Of a stretch of 64,000 bases of DNA, positions 36,632 to 46,150 are shown one piece after another. The DNA is from Girardinichthys multiradiatus (lineage: Eukaryota; Chordata; Actinopteri; Cyprinodontiformes; Goodeidae). The first letter of the stretch is position 1; every line of letters begins with the position of its first letter. The stretch spans positions 20,606,820-20,670,819 of the forward strand of contig NC_061798.1 of NCBI RefSeq assembly GCF_021462225.1, read 5' to 3'. Below the pieces are notes generated by a model. The model did not search any database, was not told the DNA's origin, and was given only the letters and a program-made list of their open reading frames with translations. The position numbers and the translations under genes were made by a program.

Positions 36632-38184
36632 ACCAGAAACATAAAATATAGCAGTACTCTAAATACTTAAGACTCTACAAATCACATCGAAGGATACAGA
36701 AGAGGAGAGCAAGACTTCATAATCAAGACAAATAAATAATCAGATATGCAGGTAATAAAACTCGATAAAGCCAAAATAATACCAGAAAAAAATTCTTTAA
36801 AGATGGAATTATTATTTAAAACAAATGTACAATGTGGTTGAAGACCTAAACATTATCCAGAAAAAGTGAACAAAATCAGCCAAGAGCTCAAATCTAAACT
36901 TGTGTGACATTTTAGATTTTTGCTGCTGTGCTCCTCTTTTTATAGTGGCATTACTTTCAAAACAGAAATTGGCTGTGCTCTTCTCAGCCATGCCTCCTGA
37001 GAGACATTTTACATGAAAGACACAGGAACGCAATGTTGTCTTCCATGTAAACAAAATGAAATGTTGAAAACTGAAAGGTAAAAAAAAGAATCTACATGAA
37101 CACTTTCAGTGATGTCTAAATGAGGTTAAAAGAGGTATTGGGTTGATTGAATATGTTAACAAAGCCAGGTTTTAAAAGTCTTTAATTAGGCTAAATGTAG
37201 ACAAGACAGATGGGCTGAACAACTACAATAATATTCTTGGTTAAAAAAAAATCAAAGACTAGCCAGGACAACCAGTGGTTAAAATGTTTTTTGCAAGCAT
37301 AAAAATTTGCAAATACACACATACACAGCTGACTGACAGCTCAGCAATGGGGCAGTTCTACTGTACACTACATTTAGTCTAAAAATACCTTATTTGGCAT
37401 GTAACGACAATTTATTTGGTTTTAAAATTGAACTTTTTTTTTAAATTCTGGTATATCACAAAACTGATTGCTACTAGGAAACCCTTTGCATTTACACATA
37501 AACGGTTAATTACAACAAACAGACGAGAAGTGATCTTTATTCAGTTTCTATCAGCAGGTTCGGTTAGAACAGGCATTTTCAAATATTCAGTCTCTTTCTT
37601 GAGAATAAAAGTATTTTATTATGATGAAATTTCGGAATCTTCCCCTTCCAGTCATTTGATAAAAATGATTTTGTGTGGCAGCGAAAAAATGTCCTTGATT
37701 ACTTTAATATCTCCAGTTGTTTTTTTAGCAGGCCTGGATCAGTTAAGGGAAGCTCAGGTGTTGCTTTCTCACCAAATGTACCAGGTGTTCCAGATCAGGC
37801 TGTTTGCTTAAAGCTGAGACAGATAGAAGTCATGTATCAGTTTAACCTTCTCGGTGGCATGTGCTCCAGTCTCACACAGCTCTCCAGACAATGGGACAGG
37901 GCTGGCAGGTGGAACTGAGACACTGGATGTTTTTAATGGATGTTTATTGGAGCTTAAACATAATCCTTTACAATCCTTTATAATGAAAATAAAGCATTAT
38001 TAAATCTTGGTCCAAATAATACCGAATAGCCACTGCAGTAATGAAGGCCTGTGCTGTGGCCAGCTATTTAAAATATAATTTGAAACTTTTCTCTCATTTT
38101 GTTTATTGCAAGTTTAACATGTGCCTGAACTTAATTTTTCTTTTCCCGGATTTATCTGTCTCTGATGTCTGAAGTTTAAAGAGA
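36632..38184. other. Intronic stretch, nothing recognised
   Basis: AT-rich. The 131-aa frame at 37416-37811 has no recognisable domain. Confidence 0.45.
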
Positions 38185-38186
38185 TA

Positions 38187-38386
38187 CTGGTCCTTCTCAA
38201 AATATTAGCATATTGTGATGAAGTTAATTATTTTCCATAATGTCATGATGAAAATTTAACATTCATATATTTTAGATTCATTGCACACTAACTGAAATAT
38301 TTCAGGTCTTTTATTGTTTTAATACGGATGATTTTGGCATACAGCTCATGAAAACCCAAAATTCCTATCTCACAAAATTAGCATAT
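38187..38386. repeat. Left terminal inverted repeat, family A copy 2
   Basis: The outermost base triplet reads CTG where copy 3 has CAG; the remainder matches the right repeat inverted. Confidence 0.93.
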
Positions 38387-38514
38387 CATTAAAAGGGTCT
38401 CTAAACGAGCTATGAACCTAATCATCTGAATCAACGAGTTAACTCTAAACACCTGCAAAAGATTCCTGAGGCCTTTAAAACTCCCAGCCTGGTTCATCAC
38501 TCAAAACCCCAATC

Positions 38515-39519
38515 ATGGGTAAGACTGCCGACCTGACTGCTGTCCAGAAGGCCACTATTGACACCCTCAAGCAAGAGGGTAAGACACAGAAAGAAATTTC
38601 TGAACGAATAGGCTGTTCCCAGAGTGCTGTATCAAGGCACCTCAGTGGGAAGTCTGTGGGAAGGAAAAAGTGTGGCAGAAAACGCTGCACAACGAGAAGA
38701 GGTGACCGGACCCTGAGGAAGATTGTGGAGAAGGGCCGATTCCAGACCTTGGGGGACCTGCGGAAGCAGTGGACTGAGTCTGGAGTAGAAACATCCAGAA
38801 CCACCGTGCACAGGCGTGTGCAGGAAATGGGCTACAGGTGCCGCATTCCCCAGGTCAAGCCACTTTTGAACCAGAAACAGCGGCAGAAGCGCCTGACCTG
38901 GGCTACAGAGAAGCAGCACTGGACTGTTGCTCAGTGGTCCAAAGTACTTTTTTCGGATGAAAGCAAATTCTGCATGTCATTCGGAAATCAAGGTGCCAGA
39001 GTCTGGAGGAAGACTGGGGAGAAGGAAATGCCAAAATGCCAGAAGTCCAGTGTCAAGTACCCACAGTCAGTGATGGTCTGGGGTGCCGTGTCAGCTGCTG
39101 GTGTTGGTCCACTGTGTTTTATCAAGGGCAGGGTCAATGCAGCTAGCTATCAGGAGATTTTGGAGGACTTCATGCTTCCATCTGCTGAAAAGCTTTATGG
39201 AGATGAAGATTTCATTTTTCAGCACGACCTGGCACCTGCTCACAGTGCCAAAACCACTGGTAAATGGTTTACGGACCATGGTATCACTGTGCTCAATTGG
39301 CCTGCCAACTCTCCTGACCTGAACCCCATAGAGAATCTGTGGGATATTGTGAAGAGAACGTTGAGAGACTCAAGACCCAACACTCTGGATGAGCTAAAGG
39401 CCGCTATCGAAGCATCCTGGGCCTCCATAAGACCTCAGCAGTGCCACAGGCTGATTGCCTCCATGCCACGCCGCATTGAAGCAGTCATTTCTGCCAAAGG
39501 ATTCCTGACCAAGTATTGA
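38515..39519 (+). CDS. Tc1-like DD34E transposase, intact (family A copy 2)
   Basis: This 334-aa cut-and-paste transposase is close to the usual 340 aa of Tc1 proteins. Residues 1-55 form the first helix-turn-helix (TQKEISERIGCSQSAVSRHL). A basic GRKKCGRKRCTTRRG linker follows at about 50-65, then a second helix-turn-helix to about residue 115 (GVETSRTTVHRRVQEMGY). The catalytic triad is D148 (LFSDESKF), D238 (FQHDLAPAH) and E273 (PDLNPIENLW), 34 residues between the last two. The protein ends in the usual AKG-x-x-TKY. ATG at 38515 is chosen because all family text starts there and the TIR lies just upstream. Private changes relative to the other copies are D in EILEDF and L in GFLTKY, so activity is plausible but unproven. 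Confidence 0.96.
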   Translation: MGKTADLTAVQKATIDTLKQEGKTQKEISERIGCSQSAVSRHLSGKSVGRKKCGRKRCTTRRGDRTLRKIVEKGRFQTLGDLRKQWTESGVETSRTTVHRRVQEMGYRCRIPQVKPLLNQKQRQKRLTWATEKQHWTVAQWSKVLFSDESKFCMSFGNQGARVWRKTGEKEMPKCQKSSVKYPQSVMVWGAVSAAGVGPLCFIKGRVNAASYQEILEDFMLPSAEKLYGDEDFIFQHDLAPAHSAKTTGKWFTDHGITVLNWPANSPDLNPIENLWDIVKRTLRDSRPNTLDELKAAIEASWASIRPQQCHRLIASMPRRIEAVISAKGFLTKY

Positions 39520-39596
39520 GTGCATAACTGTACATGATTATTTGAAGGTTGACGTTTTTTGTATTAAAAACACTTTTCTTTTATTGGTCTGATGAA

Positions 39597-39796
39597 ATAT
39601 GCTAATTTTGTGAAATAGGAATTTTGGGTTTTCATGAGCTGTATGCCAAAATCATCCGTATTAAGACAATAAAAGACCTGAAATATTTCAGTTAGTGTGC
39701 AATGAATCTAAAATATATGAATGTTAAATTTTCATCATGACATTATGGAAAATAATGAACTTTATCACAATATGCTAATATTTTGAGAAGGACCTG
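39597..39796. repeat. Right terminal inverted repeat, family A copy 2
   Basis: Reverse complement of 38187-38386 with few mismatches, ending in GGACCTG before TA. Confidence 0.93.
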
Positions 39797-39949
39797 TACA
39801 CCTATTTTGATTTATGGTTACTTACATGCAACATCAGAACTGACTGTACTGCTGAAAAATTGACATGGTGGCCAACTAGAGATTCATAATTGTAAGCAAA
39901 GCAATATGTAGATGTCATCTATACACAGACACTATCAAACTAAGGTTTT

Positions 39950-41012
39950 ATGCATCCAGGTTTGACAAAAAACATTGAAGTTTTTTTGTCAAACTTCGAT
40001 GTTTCAGATCATTAAACAAATCTAATCACTGGCCACGCCCAGGCCTGATTATTGCCAGACTTTATGAATTAAGAAATCACATCAATTGAACAGTGGTGAA
40101 CCTTCCCAGGATTGGTCGGCTTACGGAAATTACTCCAAGAGCACATCAATGATTTGTCCAGTAGGTCAAAAAAGAATCTAGAGCAACAACTAGAGCACTA
40201 TCTTTATTCATGATTCAACAATAAATAAGATATCCGGCAAAATGACATATGTTGGACAGTTTCAAGGCGAAAACCATTGCTGACCAAAAATAGCAAAAAG
40301 GCTCCTCAAGAACAAAAATATACCCAAGACTTCTAGGGAATATTTTGTGGACATACAAGACAGAGGTGTAACTTTTGGAAAGGTGTAAATTTTGTTGCAC
40401 ATGGCATAAAACTAGCAAAGCATTTCAAAAAGTAAATCATACCAACACTGATGATCTGGACAATTATTTGGTTTGATGGAACCATGAATTCTGCTCTTTA
40501 ACAGAAAATCATGCAGGCAACTTTCAGATGCTCCATTTGGGTTATGTAGCAGGACACTGGTAAGTTCACCTTTATGTGATTCAAAAACCAAAAAACAAAA
40601 TGAGCGTTTTGAACTGGCCTAGTCAAAGTCTGTTGTTAAACTCAACTGAAATGCCTTGGTATGACTTTAAACAGTCCATTCCTGTTTGAAAATATTCCAA
40701 TGTGGCTAAAATCAAACAAGTCTGCAAAAAAGAGCAGGCCAAAATCTCTTCACAGTAATGTAAAAGACTTATTGGCAGTTATTGCACATGCTTCATGCAA
40801 TTAGGTTTAAAAGGAATTTACTTTTTCACAAAGGGCCAGGTTGGTCCAGGTTGGTAAGTTTTTGTCCCCCAATAAATGATAATTTGTAAATTCACCATTT
40901 TTATTTACTTAGGTCATCTTTTTTAAAATTGATGATCTAAACCTTTGAAATGTGACAAAAAGCAAAAGAAACCTGTAAAGGAACAAACACTTTTTAAAAA
41001 GGCACTGTACAT
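39950..41012 (+). mobile_element. Degenerate Tc1-like transposon, plus strand
   Basis: Blocks in family order: 'cagtggtgaaccttcccagg', 'gagcacatcaatgatttgtc', 'tgaccaaaaatagcaaaaag', 'aacttttggaaaggtg', 'tttgatggaaccatgaattc', 'ttgaactggcctagtcaaag', 'tgtaaaagacttattggcag', and near the end 'atttactttttcacaaaggg' and 'aaaaggcactgta'. All frames are heavily broken. The 3' terminal block recurs as a solo fragment at 61150-61350. A small hairpin (gtttgacaaaaaac / gtttttttgtcaaac) is at 39961-39995. Confidence 0.82.
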
Positions 41013-41810
41013 ATACAGTCCTGCCAGTCCTGCCACTGAGGAAAGACATCAGCAGTGAGCTTAATATGGCATTATTAAAAAAAGTTATTAAGCCATTCCA
41101 GAACAACCTGTGGTCCATCACTGTGCAAAATGTTTTTTACAAATTAAACATTTCAGACAGTTGACAGTGTGTCCCAGGCCAGCAAAGATCTACATGCCAC
41201 TGCATGTTGGCTGCATGTGAATACACCACAAATCTTGTGGGACAGTGAACTACTGAACCAGTAGGAGGACTTCATTTCACAAACAAAGCTACTGTATATT
41301 TCGAGTGATATCATCGGGACATGTCATGTCTGGTTTAAAAAAGTTAAGCCTTGTTAAGAAATAAAATAACAGAAGAAACTTATTTTCAAATTTGCATCCT
41401 TTTTTAATATTTTAAATAATTACTTGTTTTTTTTTTTTTTATAGCATCTGCACCTGCAAGTTTACAAATTCTGAAACAATCTGTCAAGAGTTTTGTTTTC
41501 CAGTTACAGCTCAGTGGAAAAGGAATAAGTTGAGTAATCTGAAACACCTGTTGTTGCTCATTATTATTTGCTGTTGGCTGATGCGGTCTACAGATTTGGG
41601 TTTTTACTTCACATTTTTCTAACTGCTTTAAAACTCAGATTATATGATGACATAACATTTCCTGTTTCACAAAAATATTAAATTATGGTGTTTTCCCTCA
41701 AGTAAAATATAACAGTAAATCATGTTTTGTCAAGTTGCATATTTTATCTTGCAAATGTATACATATTCCACACAGTTCATGATTGTGAAATGGAAGGAAT
41801 ATGTCAGTCA
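41013..41810. other. Intronic stretch, nothing recognised
   Basis: AT-rich intron 1 with a poly-T run at 41427-41441. No coding or repeat structure. Confidence 0.45.
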
Positions 41811-41925
41811 GTCATTTTCTACCGCTTATTCCATAGTGGGTCGCGGAGGAGCTGGTGCCTATCTCCAGCAGTCTATGGGCGAGAGGCAGGGTACACCCTG
41901 GACAAGTCGCCAGTCCATCGCAGGG
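41811..41925 (+). repeat. Teleost interspersed repeat, copy e (5' block only)
   Basis: The blocks taccgcttattccatagtgg, gtcgcggaggagctggtgcc, gcgagaggcagggtacaccc and cgccagtccatcgcagg are almost identical to copy a; the copy is cut after 'gcaggg'. Confidence 0.88.
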
Positions 41926-42224
41926 AATATGATGATTTCAATTTGTTTTGATAAAACAAAAGTGTGGTTTGGTGTGCTTTAGTACACACGTGTGTTCCTC
42001 TCTCTTTAATCTGATAATACTAAATAAAATCCAGTGCAACAAATTGCATTCAGAGGTAACGTAATTAGTAGACACTGTCTATGTGTGTGTAATTTAATCT
42101 CAATATAAATATCATTGTTCTGTAAAGACCGCAGATGCAAGCACAACTCTTCCTACCAAGACATGGTTGCCCACCTAAAGTGCAGGCCAAGCAAGGAGAA
42201 CATTAATGAGAGCAGCAATCATGG

Positions 42225-42375
42225 TCGCCCTTGGTAAATCTTGCAATCAGAAGGTTGTGGGTTTGATTCCAGCTTCCTCCTGCCATATGTTGATGTGCCC
42301 CTGGGCAAGGCACTTAACCTCAAGTTAACCTACTGATCTGCGTATTGGTGTATGAATATGTGTGTATATGCTCAA
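42225..42375 (+). repeat. tRNA-like SINE fragment
   Basis: 'gaaggttgtgggtttgattcc' in pieces contains a B-box-like GGGTTTGATTCC at 42259-42270. It is followed by 'tgcccctgggcaaggcactt' and 'aacctactgatctgcgtatt'. The same order of blocks is at 54955-55200. The 5' A-box half is missing or eroded. Confidence 0.7.
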
Positions 42376-42424
42376 CGCATATACAAATCAAACTATTTTT
42401 ATTTGTTAAAAAATAAAATAAAAT

Positions 42425-42568
42425 ATTGACACTCCTCATAATTTTTCAATACTTTGTGGTCATTTAAGACATAAAATCCCCAAAAAAGACACACAAAGTT
42501 TGTGATTGTAATGTGACAAAAGTGAAAAAGTTCAAGTGGTATGAATACTTTTGTGAGGTAATCTGTCA
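42425..42568. mobile_element. Tc1-family terminal fragment
   Basis: 'ggtcatttaagacataaaatccc', 'gtttgtgattgtaatgtgac' and 'ggtatgaatacttttgtgagg' are the terminal blocks of the same family as 16700-16985. No coding sequence remains. Confidence 0.65.
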
Positions 42569-43260
42569 CAGTCAATCAAGAAGAGAAGCAAGGAGAGTCA
42601 TTTAATATCAGCATCTGATTATACTGCACACTGTAGTAAACATCAGAAAAAGCCTTGCAATTATCGGCAGATTTCTGTAAAAATCCCATCTGTCCCTTGT
42701 TCATGGTGCCCTGGCTCCATTAATGATTAGCCAGATGATGAAGCCATTATGAACCTGCCCCTGAGCCTCATGGAACATTAAATACATTCCTTCCTCTCAA
42801 GGGGTCCTTACAGAGCCTCCCTTTACGCTGCAGTCAGGAAATGAAGCCAGCCATTAGAACTAGAGCAAAAACCTGAGGACGCTGCAAGCCTGATAAACAG
42901 CTCTGGTAGAGACCCTCACTGTTGGGGTGGGTTGGTGGCGTACGAGTTGGGCTCATAGAACAGGTTCTGCTGCCTAGGACTGCTTCAGTCAATGCAAACC
43001 CAGACTCTGAGGCAGCTGGAGCACACCCAGTCCTCCCAGCGTGAGTTCAACTGGACAGGTTGTTTTTTCTGCGATGCTTCTTCGACAGACTACAATCTGA
43101 TCACTGAACATAGCGTTTGCAAACATCCTATAATTATTTTACTCTCTGTTCCAGTCTGTCCGGTACAGGTTTGCTGGATCTGCCAACCACACCCCATCTT
43201 CATCTCTCGGATGAGGACCGCACAAACGCTCGCACGCGCGTACCGTCGTACCCTTCATAA
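42569..43260. other. GC-richer rims1 intron 1 start
   Basis: This part of intron 1, within about 1.2 kb of exon 1, is GC-richer and keeps CpGs (gctcgcacgcgcgtaccgtcg near 43230). It contains homeodomain-like TTAATGATTAG near 42719. It may hold promoter-proximal regulatory DNA. No exon was recognised. Confidence 0.4.
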
Positions 43261-43261
43261 A

Positions 43262-43340
43262 CCAGATAGATATATATCTATAGATGTATAGATATATATC
43301 TAATATATATATATATATATATATATATTAGATATATATA
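43262..43340. repeat. TA-rich / ATAG microsatellite
   Basis: Runs of ATAT with interspersed AGAT units, partly palindromic (agatatatat..atatatct). Confidence 0.93.
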
Positions 43341-43507
43341 TGAAGCTTTCAGCAACCCACACTGATATAGCGCACGCCATTTAGGCGTGTGTAAAATGGG
43401 AAATTGCCGCTGAGTTGAAGCTGGATGTGTAAACTGAGGGTTGGGGTGCAGTTCTCCATTGATGAAAATGAATGGTTGAAAGATATACAAGCCTATGATT
43501 AATTCCT

Positions 43508-43540
43508 CCCCCCCCCCCCCCCCCCCCCTTTTTTTTTTTT
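43508..43540. repeat. C21-T12 homopolymer pair (A12-G21 on rims1 strand)
   Basis: 21 consecutive C followed by 12 consecutive T on plus. It lies about 230 bp into intron 1 of the rims1-like gene, where the transcript would carry 12 A then 21 G. Confidence 0.95.
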
Positions 43541-43769
43541 CATCATTGTCACACCCCGTCCTTGCACTTGCACCTGTAACACATACTGACCCTGTTTCAG
43601 GCCATCTTCACCCACTGTCACCGCTTCTTGACTTGATTTAGGGAGGAAAACGCTGTAAATCTGGTAGTCGTTCCGGGTCTCGCATCTTTAAGACGCCTGT
43701 ATGAGGTTAAATCTTGCTTCTATTTCTACAGCTGGGCGTTATAACTTAAACAAAATATTTTGGCCTTAC

Positions 43770-43936
43770 TTCAGCATGGCTTGTTCTTTCTCCTCTTCCT
43801 CCTTCTGCCGAGCCATCACTGCCATGATGATCTTCCGCTCCTCCTCGGTGAGGTGGCTAAGGTCCGGGAGATCCGGCATGGACGGCGGCACGGTGGGTGG
43901 GCGAGGGCCCCCCTGGGGCTCCACCGAGGCCGACAT
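43770..43936 (-). CDS. rims1: RIM active-zone protein, coding exon 1
   Basis: The exon runs from ATG at 43934-43936 to donor GTAAGG, 167 bp, ending after two bases of a Lys codon. It encodes a proline-rich N-terminus (GGPRPPTVPPSMPDLPDLS) and the first Rab3-binding helix LTEEERKIIMAVMARQKEEE. The text is closer to RIM1 (PRPPTVPP, MAVM) than RIM2. With exon 2 it gives 127 in-frame codons. RIM1 is a presynaptic active-zone scaffold linking Rab3 vesicles, Munc13 and calcium channels. I chose this ATG because it aligns with the known RIM start. The frame stays open upstream to an ATG at 44035 through a polyglycine run, which is probably 5' untranslated. CpG-rich surroundings mark the promoter. 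Confidence 0.95.
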
Positions 43937-44400
43937 CTTTTCGACCACCACCGCCCCACCACCACCACCACCACCACCTCCTCCTCCTGGTTCTCCTCGG
44001 CGTGTCGTTTCGGCTGACAGGTTCCAGAGGCGCACCTCACGATATGTTCCGCGGGCGTAGCAGCAGCGGCACCCGCGGCTTAGGTAAGCAACCGCTCATG
44101 ATTCCAGGCACCTCCAGTTGTGCTTTTGTGTTGTGCTCTCTGTGGGTGTTTCCCCCACCTCTCCGCCTCTGTTCCTTCACGGCGAGCCCATCTCCGTCTT
44201 TTTTTTTTTTCTCCCCTCACGCCCGCGTTTCGGATTTCTAGTCAGGCCTGTGGTGTGTCTTTTCTCCACCCCGGACTCGTGCTTGGACGTTGGGGCGGTA
44301 AAGGCGGAGTCCTCGGTGCCCCTCCACTGCCTCCCTGAGAACGAAGCCCTCCTTCCTCTCTGGTGTTTTTTTTTTTTTCGCGGAGAGTGTCTAATCATGT
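43937..44400 (-). promoter_or_regulatory. rims1: CpG-rich rims1 5' UTR / promoter region
   Basis: The sequence upstream of the rims1 ATG is GC-rich with many CpGs (ccgcgggcgtagcagcagcg, acccgcggc, cccgcgtttcgg, cgcggagag), in sharp contrast to the AT-rich window. No TATA box is evident. A (CCA)n/(CCT)n tract at 43946-43986 lies inside the presumed leader. The transcription start cannot be placed by eye. Confidence 0.6.
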
Positions 44401-45004
44401 GAGGACCGGCTCGTCACCATCATGATATGAAAGCTTGTGACACGCCACATCCCGGCGTTTTACTTTACAAGCAGTCACACCCCCACATAAGTACACAAAT
44501 CATATATAAATCTAACATTTCGTGCTTCTTCTCGCGATACTTTGAACAGCATTGTTAGCCCAGTTTAAATTAATACAACTCATTGCAGCCGGTTTAAAAA
44601 ACAAGAGCAGAAACTTTTCAGCACCAAGGACAGTGGCTCGAATGACTTCAACGTCTCTGACATGTTTTAAAGATATTTGTTTGTGATTTTAAAAAAATGC
44701 CATGCTTTTTATGTGGACGAAATAACCATTTGCTGTTGAATATGGACACTTTCAGCCAAACATTTGTCAAAAAATAAATAAATCTGACCCAGTCTGTTGA
44801 CTTAGAGAGCAGAAATATATCTTCTGTGTTCTTCTTAAGCATGTGAGGCTGTCAAAGAACAGTTGTATTTATACTGGAATTAAATTAAACATATTATTAA
44901 TTCGGCAGCTTCTGGTGGCCCTGAACTGGGTTTTATTTAATGGTATAATACTAAAGGAGGATTGAAAACAAATGGAAACCTCGCAAATGCAAAACTCACA
45001 CGGA
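44401..45004. other. Upstream of rims1, contains RE1
   Basis: Apart from the RE1 element at 44617-44637 nothing else is recognised. Confidence 0.45.
44617..44637. promoter_or_regulatory. REST/NRSF binding element (RE1)
   Basis: The plus strand reads TTCAGCACCA, then AGGACAG, then TGGC. It matches the canonical 21-bp RE1 at 18 of 21 positions, with both half sites (TTCAGCACC and GGACAG) at the canonical spacing. It lies about 680 bp upstream of the rims1-like start codon. REST silences neuronal genes outside the nervous system, and synaptic scaffold genes are typical targets (established knowledge). Occupancy here is inference. Confidence 0.75.
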
Positions 45005-45475
45005 AGATAACATGGCGGTGGCAGCATCTTGCTGTGGGGAGTGTTTTCTTCAGCAAGGACAGGGTATCTATTCAGAGATGATGGGAAGATGGATGGAGCT
45101 AAAATTGTAATTGTCCAAAAGACCACAGACTGGAGCAGAGGTACACCTTACAGCAGGACAGGACAGAATAGTGACACAAAGCTATAATGGTTTAGATCAA
45201 AGCACATTCACGTGTTAGAATGGCCCATTCAAACTCCACACCTAAGAAGAATGCAGACATTTCTATCTCTATATGCATAACTGGCCGAGACATAGCCCAG
45301 AACACTTACAGCTGTAATTCCACCAAAGTTAGCCCTTAGTTTTCATTTTTGTGAATACAAATGAATCCAACACATTGTTTGTGTGTTAGGTGCGATATAG
45401 CTCCTACTTCACAATTATGTGCTACTTTGTGTTGATTATGATTTTTATAATCCAAAATCAATTAGATCATTAAAG
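45005..45475 (+). mobile_element. Tc1-family fossil, plus strand
   Basis: 'acatggcggtggcagcatct' and 'tgctgtggggagtgttttc' are the transposase block for the GGGSIMLWG region. 'tggaatggcccattcaaac'-like text and 'ttacagctgtaattccacca' follow, then the terminal block 'ctacttcacaattatgtgct'. Frames are broken. It is the reverse orientation of the 32621-33520 family. Confidence 0.75.
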
Positions 45476-45639
45476 ACTGTTGTCTTTAATCTGTTCACTT
45501 TAGTTTTACTTTCTATGGTGGCCTTTTAGATCTCAATAAAAGTTAGGAGGAATTGTAGCCCAGTACACTTGCTAAATTAGACCTCCCACTCTTCTTCTTC
45601 TTCTGAAACTCAAAGTGCACAAACGCCTTGACAAAAAGT

Positions 45640-46150
45640 GTGTTTATGTGTCACGGTTTTTAATTTAGTCTCAAACACCCTCATAACAGCCTCTTTCCGC
45701 GCTGTTTTAAATTCATGTTTGGACTCCCGGGTATCACCAAGCTGGGCCAGGCAACGGTTTTCCCCGATGACGTAATGCCGAGAGAGGAGCTGCGTCCGTC
45801 CAGCAGATTGCATCAACCCGGTCTGCTGCTGCCTCCGTCAGCCGACGTCACCGAGGAGGTGACTGTACCGCGGTGGCGTCAGCTTCCCGTGGTGCAGGAT
45901 TTTGTCATCATTTTGGTCGTGACTGAGGAACAAAAAACCACGAATGACAGATTCGTGATACAGAAGCATGCTTCGCGGAGACGAACCCCTAGAGGTCTAT
46001 GGCAACCACTTAATCATAAAATAGCGTGGCAGGATCTTCTTAACAGAAACATACTCATAATTCGGTTCGTCCTTCCTCAAAATTGCAAAAGATTGCAGCC
46101 ATCCAGAATGGCATTCGTCTTCTCTAAAACCATAATTCGGGTGATATAAG
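45640..46150. promoter_or_regulatory. CpG-rich island with CRE-like cluster upstream of rims1
   Basis: A GC- and CpG-rich block about 1.8-2.0 kb upstream of the rims1 ATG. It contains TGACGTAA at 45768-45775, TGACGTCG (minus strand) at 45843-45850 and TGGCGTCA at 45874-45881, all near the CREB/ATF consensus TGACGTCA. It may be a distal or alternative promoter. A 144-aa plus-strand open frame (45715-46149) overlaps it but has no recognisable domain. Confidence 0.5.

Larger units (their letters stand above)
38187..39796 (+). mobile_element. Complete Tc1-like transposon, family A copy 2
   Basis: A 1610-bp element flanked by the TA duplication (38185-38186 and 39797-39798). It has 200-bp terminal inverted repeats at 38187-38386 and 39597-39796. 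Each repeat carries a near-identical 18-bp motif at its outer and inner edge (CTCAAAATATTAGCATAT at 38196-38213, CTCACAAAATTAGCATAT at 38369-38386). That is the IR/DR layout in which transposase binds two sites per end. The encoded transposase is open throughout. It lies in rims1 intron 1, antisense to that gene. Confidence 0.97.
16578..43769 (-). other. rims1: rims1-like intron 1 (27.2 kb)
   Basis: The intron is bounded by donor GTAAGG (43769-43764) and acceptor TTACAG (ending at 16578). It splits a Lys codon after the second base (AA|G). It hosts one complete Tc1 family A element, many Tc1 fossils, a hAT-like remnant, LINE 3' ends, SINE fragments and microsatellites. Long first introns are usual for RIM genes. 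Confidence 0.93.

Noticed and set aside
37416..37811. 131-aa plus-strand frame
   Set aside because: AT-rich intron DNA, no domain, no conserved start context.
38475..38919. Minus-strand open frames inside family A transposase (also 62138-62540)
   Set aside because: Antisense shadows of the transposase gene, repeated identically in each copy.
42225..42375. Possible tRNA gene
   Set aside because: Only a B-box-like stretch is present. There is no A-box or cloverleaf, and the same text recurs at 54955 as a SINE.
43701..44241. Plus-strand open frames over rims1 exon 1 with a donor-like TTAGGTAAGC near 44080
   Set aside because: They are shadows of the CpG-rich exon and its trinucleotide repeats, and no protein similarity is seen. 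A divergent non-coding transcript is possible but unsupported.
45715..46149. 144-aa plus-strand open frame
   Set aside because: It is open because the region is GC-rich. No domain is recognised, and the regulatory interpretation is more likely.
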